Shown here in pieces: positions 1 to 7,802 of a stretch of 64,000 bases of DNA. The stretch spans positions 1-64,000 of the forward strand of contig JAUSHE010000008.1 in NCBI GenBank assembly GCA_030648435.1, written 5' to 3'. The position numbers were made by a program, and so were the translations under genes. Below the pieces are notes generated by a model that was given only the letters and a program-made list of their open reading frames with translations, did no database searches and was not told where the DNA came from. How positions within the stretch are numbered: position 1 is the stretch's first letter; every line of letters begins with the position of its first letter. The stretch is from Candidatus Daviesbacteria bacterium (GTDB lineage Bacteria; Patescibacteria; Microgenomatia; Daviesbacterales; UBA10151).

Positions 1-1172
1 GAAGCATAAATCACCTGATTAACTTTACGCTGGAATTCCTCAAACCTAAGCGGACGGTTATCCAAAGCCGAGGGCAATCTAAATCCAAAATCAATCAAAG
101 TTTCTTTTCTGGAGCGGTCTCCGTTATACATTCCCCTGATCTGCGGAATAGTTATATGCGATTCATCAATGATTACCAAAAAGTCTCTTGAAAAATAATC
201 TAAAAGTGTATACGGTGGATCACCCGGGTTTCTGCCGTCAAAATAACGGGAATAATTCTCAATGCCATTACAATAACCAAATTGCCTGATCATTTCCAAA
301 TCATAATTTGTTTTTTGTTCTAGTCTTTGTGCTTCTACCAGTTTCCCACTTGACTCTAGACTCTTGACTCTTGACTCTAGATCTTTTTCTATCTGCTTTA
401 TCCCGGGAATCACTCTTTGCTGAGGAGTAATATAATGTTTGGCCGGATAGATAACCCCTGTTCCAACAAATTCCTCAGTATCCCCTGTTACCACTTCCAG
501 TTTACCTACTTTCTCTACCTTTTCCCCTAAAAACTGCAACCTGTAACCTGTATCTAAATAAGAAGGGAAAATATCAATGGTGTCCCCACGCACACGGTAG
601 GTGCCTCTTTTAAAATCAATGTCATTTCTCTCGTAATACATTTTCTGCAGGATTTTCATAATCGCCTGCATCCCTGCTTTCATGCCTTGTCCAAATTCCA
701 AAATGGCCTGGCCGTATTCAATAGGAGAACCTAAGTTGTAGATACAGGAAACAGAAGCCACAACTATCACGTCTTTGCGGGTTAGCAGTGAGGCAGTTGC
801 AGAAAGCCGCAGTTTTTCAATTTCCTCGTTGATTGAGGCATCTTTTTCTATATAAGTATCGCTTTGGGGAATATAGGCTTCAGGCTGGTAATAATCATAA
901 TAGGAAACAAAGTATTCAACGGCATTTTCCGGAAAAAGTGACCTAAATTCCTGGGCCAGCTGCCCTGCCAGAGTTTTGTTATGGGAAATAACCAGAGTAG
1001 GTTTCTGGACTTGCTGAATCACATTAGCCACAGTAAAAGTTTTCCCGGAGCCTGTTACCCCCAACAGCACTTGATGCTGACTTCCGCTATTTATTCCTGC
1101 CACCAATTTTTCAATTGCTTGTGGCTGGTCTCCGGTGGGTTTAAAGTCAAAAACAATCTTAAACTTCGCCAT
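1..1172 (-). CDS. uvrB: Excinuclease ABC subunit B (UvrB), 3' part outside window
   Basis: DNA damage-recognition helicase of UvrABC nucleotide excision repair. Only the N-terminal 390 residues are in the window because the gene runs off the left edge. Visible features are the start MAKFKIVFDF, the Walker A motif GVTGSGKT near residue 40, the beta-hairpin stretch YYDYYQPEAYIP and the Q/R-rich GKLVEAQRL segment typical of UvrB. The start is the ATG at 1172. It lies divergent from lexA across a 73 bp gap holding a perfect palindrome, so joint SOS control is likely. The coding region around 350-377 carries four 7 bp direct repeats. Family identity is certain from the motifs. Confidence 0.95.
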   Translation of the reverse strand, partial: MAKFKIVFDFKPTGDQPQAIEKLVAGINSGSQHQVLLGVTGSGKTFTVANVIQQVQKPTLVISHNKTLAGQLAQEFRSLFPENAVEYFVSYYDYYQPEAYIPQSDTYIEKDASINEEIEKLRLSATASLLTRKDVIVVASVSCIYNLGSPIEYGQAILEFGQGMKAGMQAIMKILQKMYYERNDIDFKRGTYRVRGDTIDIFPSYLDTGYRLQFLGEKVEKVGKLEVVTGDTEEFVGTGVIYPAKHYITPQQRVIPGIKQIEKDLESRVKSLESSGKLVEAQRLEQKTNYDLEMIRQFGYCNGIENYSRYFDGRNPGDPPYTLLDYFSRDFLVIIDESHITIPQIRGMYNGDRSRKETLIDFGFRLPSALDNRPLRFEEFQRKVNQVIYA

Positions 1173-1193
1173 AACAGTATATTCTAACATTTA

Positions 1194-1208
1194 AGATCAT
1201 TTTGATCT
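1194..1208. promoter_or_regulatory. Palindrome between uvrB and lexA, candidate SOS operator
   Basis: Perfect inverted repeat AGATCA-TTT-TGATCT lying immediately upstream of the lexA -35 box and 22 bp upstream of the uvrB start. A divergent uvrB/lexA pair with one shared palindrome is the expected layout of a LexA operator. The sequence is not the E. coli or Bacillus SOS box, so the assignment is inference. Confidence 0.5.
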
Positions 1209-1209
1209 A

Positions 1210-1239
1210 TTGACAAGTTCGGGTAATCTTTGGTATGGT
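1210..1239 (+). promoter_or_regulatory. lexA promoter (TTGACA, 18 bp, TATGGT)
   Basis: Consensus -35 TTGACA at 1210-1215 and -10 TATGGT at 1234-1239. The predicted transcription start falls at or next to the ATG at 1246, so the transcript would be leaderless. An in-frame TTG at 1210 is part of the -35 box and is therefore not the start codon. Confidence 0.75.
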
Positions 1240-1245
1240 AAAAAC

Positions 1246-1863
1246 ATGCCGGTAACTTTATACAGAAGACAAAAACAGATTTTGGATTTTATTAAACAGT
1301 ATATAGAAAAGTATACTTATTCTCCAACACTTGGTGAAATTGCAGAAGCAATCGGAGTCTCTTCTTTAGCAACTGTACACGAACATCTGCAGGCTTTGGC
1401 TACCAAAGGAGTCATCAAAAGATTTGAGGGAGCGGTCCGTGGGATTGAAGTTTTAGACCAAAAGATTTCTTCAACATTGAAAGGAATAGAGCTGCCGGTG
1501 CTAGGATTTATTGCTGCCGGACAGCCAATCATGACCTACACTGACCCTGATGCCACCATCAAAGTTTCTTCCAGTATGGTCTCCGGTAAAAAACGCTCTT
1601 ATGTCCTACAAGTAAAGGGGGATTCTATGATAGAAGAGGGGATTTTAGATGGGGATTATGTCATTATTGAGGAGCAAAATACGGCAATTGACGGGGATAT
1701 CGTGGTGGCTCTGTTGGACAATGGCCTGGCAACACTTAAGCGCTTTTTCAAAGAAATCAACAGAATCAGGCTGGAACCGGCTAATTCTTCCATGTCCCCG
1801 ATTTATGCTACAGATGTAAAAATCCAGGGCAAATGCGTCGGGGTAATCCGCAGGTTTAACTAA
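1246..1863 (+). CDS. lexA: LexA repressor, SOS regulator
   Basis: Transcriptional repressor that cleaves itself when RecA filaments form. The 205 residues hold an N-terminal winged HTH (SPTLGEIAEAIGVSS, then HEHLQAL) and a C-terminal S24 peptidase fold. The cleavage site is Ala91-Gly92 (GFIAAGQP), the nucleophile Ser127 is in KGDSMIE, and the general base Lys165 is in LATLKRF. All key residues are present, so it should be active. The start is the ATG at 1246, because the longer reading frame begins inside the promoter. The 3' end overlaps the convergent dedA gene by 4 nt. Confidence 0.95.
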   Translation: MPVTLYRRQKQILDFIKQYIEKYTYSPTLGEIAEAIGVSSLATVHEHLQALATKGVIKRFEGAVRGIEVLDQKISSTLKGIELPVLGFIAAGQPIMTYTDPDATIKVSSSMVSGKKRSYVLQVKGDSMIEEGILDGDYVIIEEQNTAIDGDIVVALLDNGLATLKRFFKEINRIRLEPANSSMSPIYATDVKIQGKCVGVIRRFN

Positions 1864-2471
1864 TTCTTCTTAATTTTGTGATAAATATACCAGGCAATTA
1901 CTCCTACTATTAAAATCACAATTAAGGCATCTGCTTTATGAAAATACGGGCCCAGTGTATCCCAATTTTCACCCAGCACAAATCCAATCCAAGCCAGAAA
2001 GTATGACCAGATTAGGGAGCCTATAAATGTCATTACAATGAATCTGCCTAACGGCAGCCTGGCAAAACCACAGGGAAGAGAAATTACAGTCCTGATCCCT
2101 GGAACTACTCTTGAGCCCAAAACTACCAAATCTTTATATTTATGAAGCAGTATTTCAGTTTCATCCAATTCTTTTTCTGAAACTAGGATCCATTTACCAA
2201 ATTTCCTAATAAAACGTCTCACTAATTTTTCATGTCCCCAGTAACCAATTGCATAAGCAACCAGAGAGCCAATGACATTACCAATAGCCCCCATTAAAGC
2301 AACCATATTTAAATCGAACTTTCCCACCGAGGCCAAAAATCCGGAAAAAGGCATAATGATTTCTGAAGGAAGGGGTATTAGGGCTGATTCAATTGCCATT
2401 GTAATAACAATTCCCGGATAACCCAGGGTTGAGATGACATTTATGACCCATTGAGCTATACTTTCCAGCAT
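1860..2471 (-). CDS. dedA: DedA/SNARE-associated family membrane protein
   Basis: Polytopic inner-membrane protein of the DedA (VTT) family, which is linked to lipid (undecaprenyl phosphate or phospholipid) translocation and envelope homeostasis. The 203 residues show the family signatures ESALIPLPSE, the GxxG-rich segment GNVIGSLVAYAIGYWG and the F/RxxPGIRT stretch (GSRVVPGIRTVISLPCG). I start at the ATG at 2471 because a -10 box (TACAAT on this strand, 2479-2484, in a TGG-extended context) lies 7 nt upstream and homologs begin near MLESIAQW. Starts at 2480 or 2501 are possible. The start codon shares the four bases CATG with the rsmI start. Confidence 0.85.
   Translation of the reverse strand: MLESIAQWVINVISTLGYPGIVITMAIESALIPLPSEIIMPFSGFLASVGKFDLNMVALMGAIGNVIGSLVAYAIGYWGHEKLVRRFIRKFGKWILVSEKELDETEILLHKYKDLVVLGSRVVPGIRTVISLPCGFARLPLGRFIVMTFIGSLIWSYFLAWIGFVLGENWDTLGPYFHKADALIVILIVGVIAWYIYHKIKKN
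2434..2462 (+). promoter_or_regulatory. rsmI promoter inside dedA
   Basis: ATGACA (2434-2439), 17 bp spacer, TATACT (2457-2462), followed by 7 nt and the rsmI ATG. It lies inside the 5' coding region of dedA on the other strand and predicts a leaderless rsmI transcript. Confidence 0.65.
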
Positions 2472-3141
2472 GTTAACCATTGTACCAACACCGATAGGCA
2501 ATTTAAAAGATATAACTTTAAGAGCGTTAGAAGTTCTGAAAGAGACAGATGCAGTAATCTGCGAAGATACACGCAGAACTGCCCTGTTATTAAATCATTA
2601 TGATATTCATAAACCTTTTATTGTTTTAAATGACTACAACGAAACAAAAAGTTTTCCGGACATTATAGACAGATTAAAATCAGGACAAAATTTGGCTTTA
2701 GTTTCCGATGCCGGCACTCCTTTAATTTCAGACCCTGGTTTTAAACTGATTAGGGAGTGTCTTGCTCAAAATATTCCAGTTGACTCCTTACCGGGCCCAT
2801 CATCAGTTATTACAGCTTTAACTCTTTCCGGTTTACCGCCTGATAAATTTATGTTTTTAGGATACCTTCCGGAAAAACCAGGCCACAGAAAACAGTTATT
2901 AGAGAACTCCCGTTTACACCCCAAGGGTGTAAACCTAACTTACATAATGTTTGTAGCTCCTCATAAACTAATTAAAACTTTGGAGGATATGAAGGAAGTT
3001 TTTGGTGATATTGAAGTAGTTTTAGCCAAAGAATTAACCAAAATTCACCAAAACGTTGAAACGAAATCTGTTGATATGTGGCTTAAGACCTTAAAAAGTC
3101 CCAAAGGAGAATACGTGCTACTTTTCAGGTCCTCTGGATGA
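2470..3141 (+). CDS. rsmI: 16S rRNA 2'-O-ribose C1402 methyltransferase RsmI
   Basis: SAM-dependent methyltransferase of the tetrapyrrole-methylase fold that modifies C1402 in the ribosomal P site. The N-terminus LTIVPTPIGNLKDITLRALE is diagnostic. Other family motifs are EDTRRTALLLNHY and the SAM-binding loop SDAGTPLISDPG. At 223 residues it is shorter than most RsmI (about 275-285), lacking part of the C-terminal tail. Its last 24 nt overlap the convergent hypothetical gene. Confidence 0.93.
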   Translation: MLTIVPTPIGNLKDITLRALEVLKETDAVICEDTRRTALLLNHYDIHKPFIVLNDYNETKSFPDIIDRLKSGQNLALVSDAGTPLISDPGFKLIRECLAQNIPVDSLPGPSSVITALTLSGLPPDKFMFLGYLPEKPGHRKQLLENSRLHPKGVNLTYIMFVAPHKLIKTLEDMKEVFGDIEVVLAKELTKIHQNVETKSVDMWLKTLKSPKGEYVLLFRSSG

Positions 3142-3621
3142 ATGCATATTTGTTTCACTTACCTCATTCAGTATCCGCATGTGGTATGTAACTGCTTCAT
3201 TGAGTTTGGGATTTTTTTGCACTATTTCACGCACTAAACCACTTAGTTGATACCAATGCCTGTATGCACCAAGAAAAATTCCTTCGTTACTCCAATCAAC
3301 TCCCTTTACGGTAGTGTCACGTATTAGTTCCAGTCTTTCTTTTACTTCTTGGGGTAATCCTATAGCCTCAATCTCTGTACTTAAACGTGCCTCATACTCG
3401 ACCTGACGATCAGAAGCTCCCTTTCGAAAACGCTCATTATCTTCACTACGAAGTGCCTGCAAAAGCCCCATGAAGTAATTGCCATCATCACTTCTTATAT
3501 TAGATAATGCTTCTCCTAATAAAAATTTTCTTCTCGACTCAGGCCGCATTCGCTTTAACCGCTCTTGACGAGATGCCACATGCTTTGCCAATAACTCAGG
3601 GCCTACGTCACTTTCACCCAT
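3118..3621 (-). CDS. Hypothetical protein, charged helical
   Basis: 167 residues, no family recognised. It is rich in Arg, Glu and Leu, predicted mostly helical, with no signal peptide or membrane segment, and ends in MHSSRGPEK. Its start overlaps the stop of the PEP-synthase-like gene by 8 nt, so the two are probably translated from one mRNA. The 3' end overlaps rsmI tail to tail. Function unknown. Confidence 0.6.
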   Translation of the reverse strand: MGESDVGPELLAKHVASRQERLKRMRPESRRKFLLGEALSNIRSDDGNYFMGLLQALRSEDNERFRKGASDRQVEYEARLSTEIEAIGLPQEVKERLELIRDTTVKGVDWSNEGIFLGAYRHWYQLSGLVREIVQKNPKLNEAVTYHMRILNEVSETNMHSSRGPEK

Positions 3622-5110
3622 AAACTCCGCTTCTCCTTAAGACCATTCTTTTTTCCACCTGATGGAGTAAATCATGGACAGAGTGGAACTCGAATCGTTC
3701 AACTACCACTCCCATCACTCCTTTTTCCACTAAATATTCCAGCACTTTCGGATAAAGCGTAAGTGACCCACAGGCAATGAATGGAACTTTAGACTTATGC
3801 AGCAATTTAATGCCATCTTCCAAAAACTTTAGTAATCCATCTACCTCCTGCTTATAAAAAGCCAGCTCTCCTTCCTCCGTATCAAAACCGTTTAAATAAG
3901 CTACAAGCTCATTTAAGTTTAAAACCACCCCGTCAACCCCTGCTACCAAATAATCATCCAGATTTACAATATTTTCCGGTAAGGCAACTTCCATCCAAAT
4001 TTGTAGCGATTTTTTCCTGGAGAATTTTTTTACTGCCAGTTCCCTCTTCATTTGCAAAAGTTCATTTACTCCCCTAACAAACGGAACCACTATTTGGATA
4101 TTAGTGAGATTCTTTTTATGACGGGCAAAATCCAAAACCGCCGCTAAGGGTTCAAACAGGCTTTTCTGATGAAGTAATCTTAGAGCTCCGCGAACTTTAC
4201 CCATTCCTTCTGATTTATCTGCCAGTTTAAAAAGAATAGGGGAATCGGGAAAAGTTTCTGCAGACTCAACCAGCTTTAACACCACTTCATCAAAAGATTC
4301 ATTAGGTTTGTTTAGGTCAAAAATTTTTCCTGAATCTATATATGCTCCATCAATCTCTTTTTCAGCAACGACACCCTCAGTTAGATCATAAAATACTTTA
4401 ATTACGCTCCTAGCTTTGCAAGGGGACGCCTTACAGCTCGATACTATAGGAACAGATACTGGATTTAAAAAGGGTGTATAGGGCTTTATGCCGGCTAATT
4501 TCACTTCCCCATCAATGATCCATTCATATTCATGAGGGATAAAAAGTTTCTTATTGGCTAATAAAACTATGTCAGAAATCTTTTTGGAATTGCTTGGATG
4601 TAATTTTCCCGTTTTTATTCTAATTTCGACATCATCCTGCAGCGGATCAAAAAAAGCACTGCCACAACTCTCCACTTTTTTAATGAAGATAACTATTTGC
4701 GGTTCCAGGTTCTCCGTAATTCCGGGAGCAAAGCCATTATTCCACAATCTGCCTTTAATCTGATCTAACCAAACAGCCAGCAGAGCAGACCAGAGATTTT
4801 TAACTGACTTAATTTTTTCTCCGCTCAGAAAAAATTCTTTATGCTTGCCTGCTTCTGTTTCCAAAATTGATGGCGTTGGAATAGAGTAAATTTCTTTTTT
4901 CACCAAAGTCAGGGATTGCTCGAAGATTTCCTTTTTACCAAAATCATAATGTTCCAGAATAGATTTTAATTTAAAATTGGGTGCTGTTACAACAATTCCG
5001 CTGCCAACGGCAAACCCGACCCTTTGCAGCTTTGCCAAACCAACACTTAAACCGCCAAAAATCCTGCTGTCTTCATCTATTAATAATCTAATCGGCAGTA
5101 TTTCAATCAT
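3614..5110 (-). CDS. Degenerate PEP synthase / PPDK-like protein
   Basis: 498 residues. The N-terminus (GGLSVGLAKLQRVGFAVGSG, then IVVTAP) resembles the opening of the PEP synthase ATP-grasp domain (GGK-x-LAxLxxAGxxVPxGFVVT). The C-terminal about 220 residues (KSEGMGKVRGALRLL, VPFVRGVNELLQMKRELA, WMEVALPENIVNLDDY) resemble the PEP-utilising TIM barrel. The swivelling phosphohistidine domain is absent and the protein is about 60 percent of normal length, so it is unlikely to make PEP in the standard way. A REP-like palindrome at 4411-4440 is embedded in frame and encodes SSCKASPCKA. The gene overlaps DUF192 by 4 nt (ATGA) and the downstream hypothetical by 8 nt. Confidence 0.6.
   Translation of the reverse strand: MIEILPIRLLIDEDSRIFGGLSVGLAKLQRVGFAVGSGIVVTAPNFKLKSILEHYDFGKKEIFEQSLTLVKKEIYSIPTPSILETEAGKHKEFFLSGEKIKSVKNLWSALLAVWLDQIKGRLWNNGFAPGITENLEPQIVIFIKKVESCGSAFFDPLQDDVEIRIKTGKLHPSNSKKISDIVLLANKKLFIPHEYEWIIDGEVKLAGIKPYTPFLNPVSVPIVSSCKASPCKARSVIKVFYDLTEGVVAEKEIDGAYIDSGKIFDLNKPNESFDEVVLKLVESAETFPDSPILFKLADKSEGMGKVRGALRLLHQKSLFEPLAAVLDFARHKKNLTNIQIVVPFVRGVNELLQMKRELAVKKFSRKKSLQIWMEVALPENIVNLDDYLVAGVDGVVLNLNELVAYLNGFDTEEGELAFYKQEVDGLLKFLEDGIKLLHKSKVPFIACGSLTLYPKVLEYLVEKGVMGVVVERFEFHSVHDLLHQVEKRMVLRRSGVYG
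4411..4440. repeat. REP-like palindrome, copy 1 (inside a coding region)
   Basis: Contains GCAAGGGGACGCCTTACAGC, a member of the family found also at 22048, 22583, 22791, 28321 (two copies) and 35935. It is read through in frame by the PEP-synthase-like gene. Confidence 0.85.
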
Positions 5111-5589
5111 TCTACTTTCACGCTGTCCCCTGCTTTGATATTTAATTTTTGTGCCGTTCCGGCGTTAACTTCCAAAACCTTATTTGCATCCTCTTTTGCC
5201 TGATAAATTGGTAAGGACGCATCTTTTTGTCCCGCAGCCGGAGGCCCTACATTTTCCGTGATATCCACAACTGCGTCTTTGTTAATCCAGATTAGGTCAA
5301 GTGCCAGTTTCATACCTTTCATCCAGAAAGGATGTTTGCCGCTAGCTTCAAAAATAAACAGCATCCCCTCATCCGAAGCCAGGGATTCCCTACCACCTAA
5401 ACCTTTTTTTCTTTTTGAATCAGTATCCGCAATTTCAATTTTAAACCGGTTGCCACTGATAACGATTTGCTTACCTGGACTACTTGCAGGAATAAACGAG
5501 AGGCTATTTAAGGCACCTGTCTTAAACAAATAAAGTGCAACCCCGATTACGGCCAGTAAAGCAAGTACCTGAAAGGTGAATTTCTTCAT
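5107..5589 (-). CDS. DUF192 family exported protein
   Basis: 160 residues with one N-terminal membrane anchor or uncleaved signal (residues 5-23) and a DUF192 domain (RKKGLGGRESLASDEGMLF, then FWMKGMKLALDLIWI, then VLEVNAGTAQKLNIKAGD). The family is a small beta-barrel found outside the membrane in many bacteria; its biochemical role is unknown. A -10 box TACACT (5598-5603, TGG-extended) ends 8 nt before the ATG, so the gene can start its own leaderless transcript. Its stop overlaps the next start by 4 nt. Confidence 0.85.
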   Translation of the reverse strand: MKKFTFQVLALLAVIGVALYLFKTGALNSLSFIPASSPGKQIVISGNRFKIEIADTDSKRKKGLGGRESLASDEGMLFIFEASGKHPFWMKGMKLALDLIWINKDAVVDITENVGPPAAGQKDASLPIYQAKEDANKVLEVNAGTAQKLNIKAGDSVKVE

Positions 5590-5608
5590 ACAATTTCAGT
5601 GTACCATA

Positions 5609-6166
5609 TCAATTGCAGTCCCCCCAAAGGCCCCGTTTAAACTGTTTTGCTTCATTCTCTGCCTGTCTTAACTGCTCATTATATTTAACATCAGGAGGAT
5701 AAGTTAAAACTCTGGCAAACCCTTCTCTGACCAGATAATCATTCACAAAAAGTATCTGACCGTCAGGAAGAGGCAGGAAAATTAAGCGCAACAGCCGGTC
5801 GTATTTATCTTTATCAGATATATCTTTCTGCAAAATAATCTCTTTATTGGTCAATAATGATTTTACCTCGTTTGAGGCTTCCTTTCCAAAACAGCCAACC
5901 GGACGGCGCGGGTCAACAGTTTCAGGAGTATCTATCCCTATAAAACGCACTGATAAATTTCCCTGCACTTCAATTGTATCTCCGTCTACAACTTTTGTAA
6001 CCAAAACCCGTTCACCTGCTAAACCAACTACAGCAGAAGTTGTGGCAATCGGAGATGACTGATATTGTATTTGCGGATCCGACTTCAGCCCAAACCACAA
6101 CAGGGAAAAACCCGTGATGATAATTAAAAAACCGGCTGTAACTAATAATTTAGTATTAGACCACAT
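5609..6166 (-). CDS. Staphylococcal nuclease-like (SNase) protein, membrane-anchored
   Basis: 185 residues: an N-terminal membrane segment (about residues 5-25) then a thermonuclease domain with KVVDGDTIEVQG, VRFIGIDTPETVDPR, KDKYDRLLRLI and the closing RGLWGDCN, carrying the expected Asp, Arg and Glu catalytic residues. It would cut DNA or RNA outside the cell, perhaps for nucleotide scavenging. The start is the ATG at 6166, one base after the stop of the CAP-domain gene, so the two are coupled. A longer reading frame to 6214 overlaps that gene. A second SNase lies at 46682-47602. Confidence 0.88.
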   Translation of the reverse strand: MWSNTKLLVTAGFLIIITGFSLLWFGLKSDPQIQYQSSPIATTSAVVGLAGERVLVTKVVDGDTIEVQGNLSVRFIGIDTPETVDPRRPVGCFGKEASNEVKSLLTNKEIILQKDISDKDKYDRLLRLIFLPLPDGQILFVNDYLVREGFARVLTYPPDVKYNEQLRQAENEAKQFKRGLWGDCN

Positions 6167-6167
6167 T

Positions 6168-7130
6168 CTAATTTGCAAAATTTTGAGTAAACATCTTACC
6201 GTAAACCCCACCATCCATCACGCCTATCCCAACTTTTGCATAATCAGTTGAAAGTATATTTGCCCTGTGGCCTTCAGAGTTCATCAAACCCCGCTCAGCT
6301 AACTCTACACTGGGGGTATATGCCAAATTTTCACCTATCACCAAAAAGTCAATTCCTACCCTCAAAGCCCTGTCAGCTACAGTTTGATTTTCAGGTGAAT
6401 AATGGGAAAAATAGCCTCTTTCAAACATATCCTTACTATGAGCCCTGGCAATACCCCGGAGCTTCGTATCAAAAACCAGCACCTTAAATCCCCTGCCAAT
6501 CCTTTCCTTATTCACCATCTCCAGCATTTTGTCTTCCGAAGCGCTATCTACCAATAGTTGATTAGTTTGGAAACCCAGGTTGACTTTTTCATCTGTTTTG
6601 GGTTCTATAGTCAGGAAGGTTAAGGAATCATTAGCTACCCCTCCAAAAACCTGCTTAACCGGAGATTCCAATCCATATGCAATTTTTAATATTTGGCTAC
6701 CAATCCTGGAATCCAAAACATTTTTTTTAATAGTGGGCTGAATAGGGAAAGTTGCTACCATCACTAAAATTAAGGCAATAAAAACCAAACTCCGGAGAAG
6801 TGCCGGCACTAGAGCTAAAACTTTTGATCCCAGAATCCTAAATCTTGGGATCCTTGGCAGGATAAGCCTAACCAGAAAATAAAAAGCGGTTTCAGTTACA
6901 AACCAAACAGTCATAAAACCTAAAACCAAAGTTAAACCGTGCGGAATATGAAACTGGCTTTCAAAGAATTTGGCAGGAAAATTGTAGTAGCTAAAAGATA
7001 GTAGGCCTGCTAAAAGGAAGCTCAAAAAATCAACAAGTTCCAGGATAAATGACCTAGCTAACGATTCAATGACAAAAAGCAAAAGTACTCCTATAATGAC
7101 AAGGTCTACCCAGTTTAGGCCGAAAAGCAT
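6168..7130 (-). CDS. CvpA-like membrane domain fused to CAP/SCP domain
   Basis: 320 residues. The N-terminal about 165 residues hold four membrane segments resembling CvpA (colicin V production) proteins. The C-terminal about 120 residues form a CAP domain with LEMVNKERIGRG, the active-site-like HSKDM, and GHRANIL. CAP domains occur in secreted proteins of many functions. The start is the ATG at 7130. A -10 box TATGAT (7137-7142, preceded by TGC) lies 6 nt upstream, predicting a leaderless mRNA. The reading frame is open further upstream only because it runs antisense through tRNA-Lys. Confidence 0.85.
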   Translation of the reverse strand: MLFGLNWVDLVIIGVLLLFVIESLARSFILELVDFLSFLLAGLLSFSYYNFPAKFFESQFHIPHGLTLVLGFMTVWFVTETAFYFLVRLILPRIPRFRILGSKVLALVPALLRSLVFIALILVMVATFPIQPTIKKNVLDSRIGSQILKIAYGLESPVKQVFGGVANDSLTFLTIEPKTDEKVNLGFQTNQLLVDSASEDKMLEMVNKERIGRGFKVLVFDTKLRGIARAHSKDMFERGYFSHYSPENQTVADRALRVGIDFLVIGENLAYTPSVELAERGLMNSEGHRANILSTDYAKVGIGVMDGGVYGKMFTQNFAN

Positions 7131-7177
7131 AGATAAATCATAGCAAATCCAGCTTAAATTTAGTACAATACATCCGA

Positions 7178-7249
<72 letters not shown>

Positions 7250-7374
7250 CCCAATGATATCTGTGTTTTTAGAGGCTATTAGCCTCGAAAAATTGTTAAA
7301 AACTCCTCAAAAATAATCCTATAACCTAGAACCCCAACGAGATTCGAACTCTTGATTAGCTTATCATATCAACA

Positions 7375-7539
7375 TTATTTGTTTTCCAAATCCATCTCGT
7401 CAATATCCTTATCCCAATCTCCTCCGTAAAAATGCTGCATTAATCCACAACATAATTCATAAACAAACACCTGTATTTTCTTCAAATCTTCATCAGATAA
7501 ATCAGGATAGTATTTTCTTATAGTATCTAAGGGTAACAT
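7375..7539 (-). CDS. Small hypothetical protein with perfect Shine-Dalgarno
   Basis: 54-residue protein beginning MLPLDTIRKYYPDLSDED and ending DIDEMDLENK. It is preceded by AGGAGGTGAT, a full match to the 16S anti-SD, 8 nt before the ATG. The N-terminal 20 residues closely match the truncated small gene at 10882-10974, which has the same SD and spacing. Such a strong SD is unusual here, where most genes look leaderless, which suggests an accessory or mobile origin. Function unknown. It sits next to tRNA-Lys at the edge of the island. Confidence 0.7.
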   Translation of the reverse strand: MLPLDTIRKYYPDLSDEDLKKIQVFVYELCCGLMQHFYGGDWDKDIDEMDLENK

Positions 7540-7595
7540 CTTCAATCATCACCTCCTATTCACAACAGGAATAATTCTATAAGGTAAGTCAATGA

Positions 7596-7724
7596 TTAGT
7601 TGAAAAAAAGGAAGTAAAAAAACTTCAACAGCTTTTTGAAAAATTAGGCGTTAGAGAAGAGGAATGGAAAGATGCAACCAAAAACATCGCGGGCAGTTTT
7701 CTTGTCCCGAGCGAACCGACATAG
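7596..7724 (+). pseudogene. Orphan C-terminal coding fragment without a start codon
   Basis: An open frame of 42 codons with protein-like composition (VKKLQQLFEKLGVREEEWKD) and a stop at 7722-7724, but no start codon after the preceding stop. It is probably the 3' remnant of a gene lost during island rearrangement. No family recognised. It also lies in the untranslated gap between 7540 and 7802, where nothing else convincing is seen. Confidence 0.35.
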
Positions 7725-7802
7725 TATCTTGATTTTTCAAAATATGGATAATACTTACACCATGTTAAACCGTTAGAGATGCTTAATGCCCTGTTCATTT
7801 CC

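Noticed and set aside
7325..7360. tRNA T-arm-like sequence (GAGTTCGAATCTC on minus)
   Set aside because: No D or anticodon arm can be formed. It may be an old tRNA remnant but is too short to call.
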